Of a stretch of DNA of 64,000 bases, positions 27,604 through 33,667 are shown piece after piece. A program made the translations under genes and the position numbers. Position 1 is the stretch's first letter. Each line of letters begins with the position of its first letter. The stretch is from an uncultured Bacteroidales bacterium. Its GTDB lineage: Bacteria; Bacteroidota; Bacteroidia; Bacteroidales; P3. Under the pieces are notes generated by a model, which saw only the letters and a program-made list of their open reading frames with translations, had not been told where the DNA came from and searched no databases. The DNA is taken from the NCBI GenBank assembly GCA_949291555.1, contig CASEWE010000015.1:1-64000 (forward strand). The letters are read 5' to 3'.

Positions 27604-28149
27604 ATGAAACGGATTGCTTTATTCATCATGAGTTTAATGCTGGCGAGCCTGACCGCCTGCACCCAAAAGACACAAGCCATGAAAAACACGAAAACCCTGA
27701 TTGCCTACTTCTCGGCCACCGGGACCACGCACAAGGCAGCACAGCAAATCGCCTTGGCAACCGGCGGACGTCTTTACCCGATCCGGCCGGAAGCACCTTA
27801 CACGGATGCCGATCTGGACTGGACAAACAAATCTTCGCGAAGCAGCGTCGAAATGCAGGATCCGGCATCGCGACCGGCGATTGTCATGGAATTGAGAGAC
27901 CTGGAAGATTACGACACCCTCTTTATCGGATTTCCCATCTGGTGGAACGTGGCGCCGCACGCGGTCAATACGTTCATAGAAAGTTACGACCTGACGGGCA
28001 AAGTCCTGATTCCTTTCGCCACTTCTGGCGGAAGCGGGATCAGCAATTCGGTCAAGGAGTTAAGGAAAGCCTACCCCGATTACAACTGGCAGGAAGGCAA
28101 GCTGCTGAACAACGCTTCGAAAACCGAGATCGAAAACTGGCTGAAGTAA
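27604..28149 (+). CDS. Exported flavodoxin-type lipoprotein
   Basis: 181 residues. The first 19 form a lipoprotein signal (MKRIALFIMSLMLASLTAC) with Cys19 as the expected acylation site. From residue 26 (MKNTKTLIAYFSATGTTHKA) a flavodoxin fold follows, with the FMN phosphate loop SATGTTHKAAQQIA, the aromatic FIGFPIWWNVAPHAVNTFIES and the FATSGGSGISNS segment. Flavodoxins normally carry electrons in the cytoplasm; this one is predicted to be on the periplasmic face, or at the surface. If translation began at Met26 it would be a cytoplasmic flavodoxin, but the upstream signal is in frame and complete. Confidence 0.9.
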   Translation: MKRIALFIMSLMLASLTACTQKTQAMKNTKTLIAYFSATGTTHKAAQQIALATGGRLYPIRPEAPYTDADLDWTNKSSRSSVEMQDPASRPAIVMELRDLEDYDTLFIGFPIWWNVAPHAVNTFIESYDLTGKVLIPFATSGGSGISNSVKELRKAYPDYNWQEGKLLNNASKTEIENWLK

Positions 28150-28210
28150 GCCCCGCACGAACGCCAAAGCCGCTACCACACAACGAAGCCGCCACCCGGC
28201 TGAATCCCCG

Positions 28211-28250
28211 AGGGGCGATGCTGGTCCCGATAGCAGCCAGCATCGCTCCT
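28211..28250 (+). terminator. Hairpin downstream of the flavodoxin gene
   Basis: AGGGGCGATGCTGG (28211-28224) pairs with CCAGCATCGCTCCT (28237-28250), 14 pairs with one G-U, around a 12-base loop. There is no long U-run, so it could be a terminator or a 3' stabiliser. Confidence 0.6.
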
Positions 28251-28362
28251 TAAACTACCCGCCTAAGCACTCACGTCGGAAGCGATGAAAGCCTGACTCC
28301 CGACAACCGAATCCCAAGAACCGAACTTATTCAGAAAATTATCACTCTTTTCGATTCCTTTT

Positions 28363-28384
28363 AAAAAAAAAAAAAAAAAAAAAA
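28363..28384. repeat. Homopolymer of 22 A
   Basis: Uninterrupted A run in a GC-rich genome, in a non-coding region about 180 bases before the alcohol dehydrogenase start and about 80 bases before its promoter-like box. Its length may vary by slippage or be misread in sequencing. Confidence 0.85.
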
Positions 28385-28441
28385 TCGAACCCATGATGAA
28401 CGTTCTCCCTTGGATCAAAGCATGACTACCCGCCCTCCGGA

Positions 28442-28474
28442 TTCGTTCAAAAAAGCAAAATTTCCCTATCTTCG
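28442..28474 (+). promoter_or_regulatory. Weak promoter before the alcohol dehydrogenase gene
   Basis: TTCG (28442-28445), a 21-base spacer and TATCTTCG (28467-28474) resemble the -33/-7 pair with one mismatch in each box. Confidence 0.35.
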
Positions 28475-28567
28475 CCTTGCTTTCCTCTTTTCTTTTCCCC
28501 TCCTGGAACCGGCCTCGAGGAATCCCTCGCAGAAAAGAGATGCTCACGAAAAAAAACAAAAAACACC

Positions 28568-29602
28568 ATGCTCGCCTACAGCTACATCGAAAAAGGGAAG
28601 TTCCAACTCATCGAAAAGCCGATTCCGGAACTGCAAGGGCCCCGCGATGCCATTGTCCGGGTCACGCTCAGCAGCATCTGCACCAGCGATTTGCACATCA
28701 AGCACGGCAACGTGCCGAAAGCTGTTCCGGGAATCACCGTGGGGCACGAGATGGTGGGCATCGTGGAAAAGGCCGGCCCCGAGGTGCGCAATGTCGAAGC
28801 AGGCGACCGCGTTACCGTCAATGTCGAGACTTTTTGCGGGGAATGCTTTTTCTGCCGGCACGGGTTCGTGAACAACTGCACCGACCCGAACGGCGGCTGG
28901 GCCTTGGGATGCCGCATCGATGGCGGCCAGGCCGAATACGTGAGAGTGCCCTATGCCGACCAAGGCCTGAACCGGATTCCCGAAAATGTAAGCAACGAGC
29001 AAGCGCTTTTCACCGGCGACATATTATCTACCGGGTTCTGGGCGGCCCGGATTTCCGAAATCAATGCCGAAGACACCGTCCTGATACTCGGAGGCGGGCC
29101 GACCGGAATCTGCACCTTGCTCTGCTGCCGGCTGAAGCAGCCGCGGAAAATCATCCTCTGCGAAAAATCACCCGAACGAATCGAATTCGTCCGCAAATGT
29201 CATCCCGATGTCCTGACGTGCGAACCGGAACATTGCCGAGCGTTCGTGCACGAGCACAGCGAACACGGAGGCGCAGACATCGTCATCGAAGCTGCCGGCA
29301 GCGAAGAATCTTTCCGTCTGGCTTGGGAATGCGCCCGTCCCAACGCGGTGGTCACCGTAGCAGCGCTCTACGACCAACCGCAAACGCTTCCCCTTCCAGA
29401 CATGTACGGGAAGAACCTGACCTTCAAGACAGGAGGTGTCGACGGTTGCGACTGCGAGGAAATCCTGCGCCTGATTTCCGCTGGAAAAATCGACACGACC
29501 CCGCTCATCACGCACCGTTTCCCCTTGGAACGCATCGAGGAGGCCTACCGGCTCTTCGAGAGCAAAGCGAACGGGGTCATGAAGATAGCCATCGAACCTT
29601 GA
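28568..29602 (+). CDS. Zinc-dependent alcohol dehydrogenase
   Basis: 344-residue medium-chain dehydrogenase. Catalytic zinc ligands are Cys38 and His60-Glu61 (VGHEMVG). The structural zinc is held by Cys90, Cys93, Cys96 and Cys104 in FCGECFFCRHGFVNNC. The nucleotide-binding fold has ILGGGPTGICTLLCC, followed by LCEKSPERIEFVRK. The lack of an Asp-specific signature makes the NAD/NADP choice uncertain, and the alcohol substrate cannot be read from the sequence. Neighbours are an exported flavodoxin upstream and, downstream, a degraded AraC gene and a TIGR04076 protein, all on the plus strand. Confidence 0.93.
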   Translation: MLAYSYIEKGKFQLIEKPIPELQGPRDAIVRVTLSSICTSDLHIKHGNVPKAVPGITVGHEMVGIVEKAGPEVRNVEAGDRVTVNVETFCGECFFCRHGFVNNCTDPNGGWALGCRIDGGQAEYVRVPYADQGLNRIPENVSNEQALFTGDILSTGFWAARISEINAEDTVLILGGGPTGICTLLCCRLKQPRKIILCEKSPERIEFVRKCHPDVLTCEPEHCRAFVHEHSEHGGADIVIEAAGSEESFRLAWECARPNAVVTVAALYDQPQTLPLPDMYGKNLTFKTGGVDGCDCEEILRLISAGKIDTTPLITHRFPLERIEEAYRLFESKANGVMKIAIEP

Positions 29603-30174
29603 ACACGGCCAACTGCATGAGATGGCGCTTCCCGCCAATCGGATCGAACCCGGAAGAGGCGCAGGGCGCACGCGGCAAAAACCGGCTTGCACTTCCCCTT
29701 CTCCCGGATCGAACAATGGCCCGTCCGGCCTATCCGGCAGATACCCGGCAGGCACCGCTGAAATCGGCGGCCAAAGGGCTTCCTGCATACAAACACCTAA
29801 CAATCACAGTTTTCCCTATAAAAATGAAGCCTCCGAACAAAAACCACGGGCCATAACATTCCGCTTAGCCGGCTTCGAGGCGACGGCTGGACTTTGCAAG
29901 GCAATCCTCTTCCAAGGAACAACCCGTCCTTCCCGGCGGGAAGAACTCATGTTGACCGGGATTGCCGCCCGCTTGCATTTCCAATCCGTTTCGTATTTTA
30001 GCCGGGTTTTACAGAACAGGCTTTACCCGCCAGTTCGTCCATGCCAGACTTGGACAATACATTAAAAATAAAAAAGAACCCACCTTCCCCTTCCCGCAAG
30101 GTCTATTCCCTGGAAAACAGGAGAACCGAAACGGGAAACGGGGCAACCGCCCTCTCGACAACCGCATCCATGCC
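29603..30174. other. 572-base region holding a degraded regulator
   Basis: No intact gene. Most is GC-rich and featureless. The right part (29930-30072) carries traces of an AraC-type DNA-binding domain, described separately. Both longer open frames here (plus strand 29622-30065 and minus strand 29168-29803) are rejected as genes. Confidence 0.5.
29930..30072 (+). pseudogene. Remnant of an AraC-family DNA-binding domain
   Basis: In one frame GIAARLHFQSVSYFSRVL matches the second helix-turn-helix of AraC regulators (pattern IAxxLxFxSxSYFSRxF). After this point the homology appears to continue one base out of frame as FYRTGFTRQFVHARLGQY, which resembles the TGxTPxQFxxxR end of the domain. There is no N-terminal sensor region and no plausible start. 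I read it as a frameshifted relic; the match is short, so confidence is modest. Confidence 0.45.
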
Positions 30175-30486
30175 ATGAAGAAAGTCCGAATAACCGTGAT
30201 CCGGAAAACCTGCCACCGGGATTTAATGGAAAAATACGAGAACCCGATAGAACATGCTTGTTCCCTGCAGGAAGAACAAGTATTCATCGCCAACGGATGG
30301 GAAAAACCGGAAGGCTTATGCGAGAGCGCCTGGCAAAGCATGTCGGCGTTCGTGATGGCCCTCTCGCATGGAGCCAGCCATCTCTACGGGAATTGGATGA
30401 AGAATCCCGAATCGGCCATGATTTCATGCAACGACGGGTTCCGCCCGGTCAGCTTCCTGATAGAAGCCCTGCCGGAAGAGCCCTGA
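30175..30486 (+). CDS. TIGR04076 family protein
   Basis: 103 residues from the ATG at 30175 (MKKVRITVIRKTCHRDLMEK). Family traits: a single small domain with conserved cysteines (CHRDL, HACSLQEEQVFIANGW) and the C-terminal pattern MISCNDGFRPVSFLIE. Members are common in anaerobes, often near redox enzymes; no activity is established. The cysteines could bind a metal or act in redox chemistry. The frame is open upstream for 71 codons without homology. Confidence 0.8.
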   Translation: MKKVRITVIRKTCHRDLMEKYENPIEHACSLQEEQVFIANGWEKPEGLCESAWQSMSAFVMALSHGASHLYGNWMKNPESAMISCNDGFRPVSFLIEALPEEP

Positions 30487-30487
30487 C

Positions 30488-31417
30488 TCATTCCTCGTCC
30501 AAAACCAAGACTCCCGGAGGGGGCAGATGCATGCCCAAAACCGTAAGGCCCTGCTCCCGGGCCATTTTTAAAAAATATTCCCGTTTCGAGACAGCCTGCC
30601 GCTTGTCCATGTCATAGTCGGCGCAAAATTCGGGATACCGCGCCTGAAGGGCCATTCCGTGCATCAGATCCCCCCAGACCAATACCGAATCCAAGCGGAA
30701 CACGGTGTGGCCTGGCGTATGCCCATGCCCGTCGAGCGCCACGACCGAACAAGGCAAGGTGTCGGAAAAATCGAAAAGCGACACACGGCCCCGGTAGGCT
30801 TCCATCAAATCATGTTGCAAGACATTCTTGCCCGGTTCCGCATTTTCGATCCAAGCCTTATGCTCAGCTTTCGACAAAAACAATTTTGCCGAGGGGAAAA
30901 AGGCCTGCCCTTTTTGAAGAAGCCCTCCGATGTGATCCCCATGCAAATGCGTGAGAAACACGTAATCGATAGACGCTGGCGAAACGCCCAAGGAATCCAA
31001 TGCCTTTGGCAAGAAACTGTCTTCCCTGCCGTTCCCGGCATCGAAAAGAATCCGCTTCCCTTCTTTTTCCAGCAAAAAAACACTGACCGAAGCCGGGATT
31101 CCCGCTTCGATGCCCAAGACCCGAGCCTGTTCCGCGCTCGCTCCCGAAAAAAGCGACAATGGCATTCGATGCTCGCCAGCATTGTCCTTTATCCAATACC
31201 AAGTTCCCGCTCCGGATCGCATTACCGCTAGCCCCGGCAACAACGCACGCATTTCCATTGCACTCTCCTTCTCCTGCTTCTCCGCTCGCCCCTCCGCCCC
31301 TGCATGGCCTTTGCAGGACGGAAACGCCCATCCCGTTAGCAGGAACGTGACGCACAAAGAAATTTTCCAAAAATAATCCCGGGCTGTTCCCCGGCTGTTT
31401 TCCTTCTGCCTGTCCAT
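30488..31417 (-). CDS. Exported metallo-beta-lactamase-fold hydrolase
   Basis: 309 residues from the ATG at 31417. A lipoprotein-like signal (KISLCVTFLLTGWAFPSC) has its candidate acyl Cys at 35. The hydrolase core shows VFLLEKEGKRILFDAGNG, the zinc motif THLHGDHIGG, FLSKAEHKAWIE and the later metal His in GHTPGHTVFRLDSVLVWGD. This resembles AHL-lactonase/MBL-fold enzymes; substrate unknown. The gene converges with the TIGR04076 gene with one base between stop codons. Upstream lies the palindromic repeat with minus-strand promoters (31559-31752) that could drive it. Confidence 0.88.
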   Translation of the reverse strand: MDRQKENSRGTARDYFWKISLCVTFLLTGWAFPSCKGHAGAEGRAEKQEKESAMEMRALLPGLAVMRSGAGTWYWIKDNAGEHRMPLSLFSGASAEQARVLGIEAGIPASVSVFLLEKEGKRILFDAGNGREDSFLPKALDSLGVSPASIDYVFLTHLHGDHIGGLLQKGQAFFPSAKLFLSKAEHKAWIENAEPGKNVLQHDLMEAYRGRVSLFDFSDTLPCSVVALDGHGHTPGHTVFRLDSVLVWGDLMHGMALQARYPEFCADYDMDKRQAVSKREYFLKMAREQGLTVLGMHLPPPGVLVLDEE

Positions 31418-31558
31418 CTCGCTTTTCTTATATATGCTTGCCTTTTCCAGCAATGCTCCCGCATCCATGCTTTTCTCCTGCCCGGGCGGACCGCATTTTC
31501 TCCGGCATGAACCTCGAACCGCATCCCTGTCTGCGCCATCGAAGCTTGATAGAATGAC

Positions 31559-31748
31559 CATGGCCGAGCCGACTCCTATCTTCGTGTCAACAAAGATAGC
31601 GAAAGGCGAGCGCCATGCGCAACCGAACTTGTTCGGGTTGCCATGGCCGAGCCGACAGCGCCATGCGCAACCGAACTTGTTCGGGTTGCCATGGCCGAGC
31701 CGACTCCTATCTTCGTGTCAACAAAGATAGCGAAAGGCGAGCGCCATG
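31559..31748. repeat. Palindromic repeat element, copy B (X-Y-x-Y-X)
   Basis: Five-part array. Full module X at 31559-31617 and an identical one at 31690-31748, both 59 bases. Module Y at 31618-31641 and an identical one at 31666-31689. Between them is a short x (31642-31665) that keeps only the two ends of X, CATGGCCGAGCCGA and GCGCCATG. X folds with outer stem CATGGC/GCCATG and inner stem CTATCTT/AAGATAG. Y folds as AACCGAAC-TT-GTTCGG. Copy A at 1-100 has changed bases on both sides of the stems, keeping the pairing. No transposase or direct target duplication is visible. Confidence 0.9.
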
Positions 31749-31752
31749 CAAA
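31722..31752 (-). promoter_or_regulatory. Bacteroidetes-type promoter in the right X module of copy B
   Basis: On the minus strand TTTG (31749-31752), a 19-base spacer and TATCTTTG (31722-31729) match both promoter boxes. It points through the rest of the repeat towards the MBL-fold hydrolase gene at 31417. The left X module has the same -7 box (31591-31598), but its -33 position reads TGCG. Confidence 0.5.
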
Positions 31753-32096
31753 AAGAATGGGCGGATGCCTTCCTTTTTGCCGCGAGCCTACACCTTCAGA
31801 AACAGGAGGCTAAAACAGCGCCCTCCGTAATGCTGCAAATTTGAAAACAAGGAGGAATGCCTGATGCAACAGAAAGAAATTCCGCCCCCCTTGCGCGCAC
31901 CTCCATCCCGGAGGAAGGCCTTACCGAAACATCGCCGCAACCGCAGCCTGGAGAGTTTGTTCGGCTTCATCCCTGTCGGTCGCCGCTGTACAAAAACAAT
32001 CGCCGCAACCGCACCTTCTTCCGAAGCTACGCCCCGGGGAAACGCTTCCCGCAAGGATTTCTTGCAACAAAAAAACTTTTAGTCACGCGCTTGAAC

Positions 32097-32104
32097 TATC
32101 TTTG
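32097..32104 (+). promoter_or_regulatory. -7 box of the S41 peptidase gene
   Basis: TATCTTTG matches TAnnTTTG and lies 43 bases before the ATG. The -33 box is weak (a T run at 32077-32080). Confidence 0.55.
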
Positions 32105-32147
32105 CAACCGGGGCATTCATCCGCCCCGGCCGCAAAACCCTCGGAAC

Positions 32148-33548
32148 ATGAAACGCCCTGCTCTCCTTTTCCTGCTATTGGCAAGCCTGCTCCTCCCCGC
32201 CTGCAACCACGACGACTCAGGCAATTACAAGACCACCCAGGAATGGATTTACCACGACATGGTAAACTACTACCTCTTCTACCAGGATGTCCCCGACCGG
32301 AGAAGCCTCGACTTCAGCCTGAGCGCAGAGGAATTCCTGCTCTCGGCCGCCTCGGAAAGGGACAAGAAAAACGGCAGCTGCTTCTCGCACATAGAAAGAA
32401 GCAACGGGGCCTCCGCCCGCATCTCAGCTTCCACATTGAGCCCGGCACCCGTTTTCGGCTTCGAAGCCGCCATCCTGCGCGACAAGGACAACCGCTACTA
32501 TTTCCGGGTACTCTACCTGCAAGAGAACTCCCCGGCTGCGGAAGCCGGCCTCAAACGGGGCGACTGGATAACCGCCGTGAACGGGCAGCCCATCGGCCCG
32601 GACGGCTACGACCTTTACATTGCCCATCCCCGGCAATCCTGCACATTCACCCTCTCCTCGTACACCGGACGCACTTTCATTCCCCTGAAGACCATCACGA
32701 TGCCTGCCCCGCGCTACGTCGAAGAGAACCCCCTTCTGAAAACCGAGATATTGAAAATCGGGAACCGGAACGTAGCCTATATCCTTTACAATGGCTTCGA
32801 GCAAGACGAGGATGCCTTTGCCGACCTTTTCTCCGATCTCCTCGCCAACAGCCCCATCGACCATGTCATCCTCGACCTGCGGTACAATCCCGGCGGTTAC
32901 GTGAACACCGCCCAATCCCTGTGCACCTACCTTGCTCCCGCCCAAGACCTGGGAAAACCCCTTTTCCACATGACCTACAACGACAAAGTGAACCGCACCC
33001 AGACCTACAACCTCGATGCCGGCCTGTTAGGCATCCCGCGAAGCCTCGACTACGGCAACCTCTACATCATTGCCACGCAAAACACCGCATCGGCCAGCGA
33101 AATCGTCATCAACTGCCTGCGCCCGTACATGCAAGGCCGGCTTTTCCACGTAGGGAGCAACACTTACGGGAAAAACATTGCCCAAACCGGCCTCACCGAC
33201 AAAGTCTCTCCCGGAATCACCTTATGGCTCACAACCTGCTACTTGAGCAACAGCCAAGGATTCAGCGATTATTTCAACGGCGGCTTGCCGGCCGATTACC
33301 ATGTGGAAGAGAACTTCTCGGGAACGCTGGGAGAATTCGCCACGCCGGACGACATCCTCTGCCAGCCGGTATTCAACCACATCGCCACCGGCAGCTTTGC
33401 GGCATCGGCCGCAGCCGATGCCGGCAAGGGAACTTCCCTCCTCGAAGTGGAAGACTGCTCCATCCGGCATAAGATCCAGGCGGCTTTCATCAACCCTGTC
33501 CCGGCAGAGGAAATCCCCACCGGAAGCAGCGCCTCGAATGCTATTTAA
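32148..33548 (+). CDS. S41 family peptidase lipoprotein with PDZ domain
   Basis: 466 residues from the ATG at 32148 (MKRPALLFLLLASLLLPAC, acylated Cys19). A PDZ domain lies at about 100-190 (FRVLYLQENSPAAEAGLKRGDW). The protease core follows: DHVILDLRYNPGGYVNTAQSL and the catalytic Ser317 in NTASASE. Lys342 (TYGKNIAQT) is 25 residues later, the same Ser-Lys spacing as in other C-terminal processing proteases. It is predicted to be tethered to the outer membrane or periplasmic face. Substrate unknown. It is followed by a strong terminator shared with htpG. Confidence 0.93.
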   Translation: MKRPALLFLLLASLLLPACNHDDSGNYKTTQEWIYHDMVNYYLFYQDVPDRRSLDFSLSAEEFLLSAASERDKKNGSCFSHIERSNGASARISASTLSPAPVFGFEAAILRDKDNRYYFRVLYLQENSPAAEAGLKRGDWITAVNGQPIGPDGYDLYIAHPRQSCTFTLSSYTGRTFIPLKTITMPAPRYVEENPLLKTEILKIGNRNVAYILYNGFEQDEDAFADLFSDLLANSPIDHVILDLRYNPGGYVNTAQSLCTYLAPAQDLGKPLFHMTYNDKVNRTQTYNLDAGLLGIPRSLDYGNLYIIATQNTASASEIVINCLRPYMQGRLFHVGSNTYGKNIAQTGLTDKVSPGITLWLTTCYLSNSQGFSDYFNGGLPADYHVEENFSGTLGEFATPDDILCQPVFNHIATGSFAASAAADAGKGTSLLEVEDCSIRHKIQAAFINPVPAEEIPTGSSASNAI

Positions 33549-33575
33549 ACGTCCCTGCCCATAATTGTGTTTGCC

Positions 33576-33589
33576 AGAACACGTGTTCT
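33576..33589. other. 14-bp perfect palindrome
   Basis: AGAACACGTGTTCT is its own reverse complement. It lies between the S41 stop and the terminator. It could be an operator or chance. Confidence 0.4.
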
Positions 33590-33592
33590 CCA

Positions 33593-33643
33593 AAAGCAAA
33601 AGGCGAACCCGGGAGCTCGATACCCGGGTTCGCCTTTTGCTTT
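33593..33643. terminator. Bidirectional terminator between the S41 peptidase and htpG
   Basis: A 21-bp stem, from AAAGCAAAAGGCGAACCCGGG (33593-33613) to its complement at 33623-33643, surrounds a nine-base loop. The A-rich and T-rich ends of the stem make it usable from both sides, which fits the convergent genes. Confidence 0.85.
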
Positions 33644-33667
33644 CCCAAATCCTCCTTGGCCTTCGGG

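Larger units (their letters stand above)
28150..28567. other. Intergenic region with hairpin, poly-A tract and promoter
   Basis: 418 bases between the flavodoxin and alcohol dehydrogenase genes. It holds a 14-bp hairpin (28211-28250), a run of 22 A (28363-28384) and a promoter-like box (28467-28474). An apparent minus-strand ORF across the poly-A run (a Phe-rich peptide) is an artefact of the homopolymer. Confidence 0.6.
31418..32147. other. Intergenic region holding repeat element B
   Basis: 730 bases between the divergent MBL hydrolase and S41 peptidase genes. 31559-31748 is the palindromic repeat; 32097-32104 is the S41 -7 box. In the rest, CGCCGCAACCGCA is present twice (near 31932 and 32000); otherwise I see nothing. 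Open frames across the repeat are not genes. Confidence 0.6.

Noticed and set aside
28263..28559. Phe-rich minus-strand ORF
   Set aside because: Arises from the 22-base A run; no family or start context.
29622..30065. 147-residue plus-strand ORF as an intact gene
   Set aside because: Only its last third resembles an AraC domain, and that part is frame-broken.
31559..31748. CRISPR-like array
   Set aside because: Units are palindromic modules in a symmetric X-Y-x-Y-X order, with no varying spacers and no cas genes.
31615..31830. Short protein with HGRAD-type repeats across the repeat array
   Set aside because: It is a translation of the palindromic repeat; copy A gives a different peptide and no start signal is conserved.
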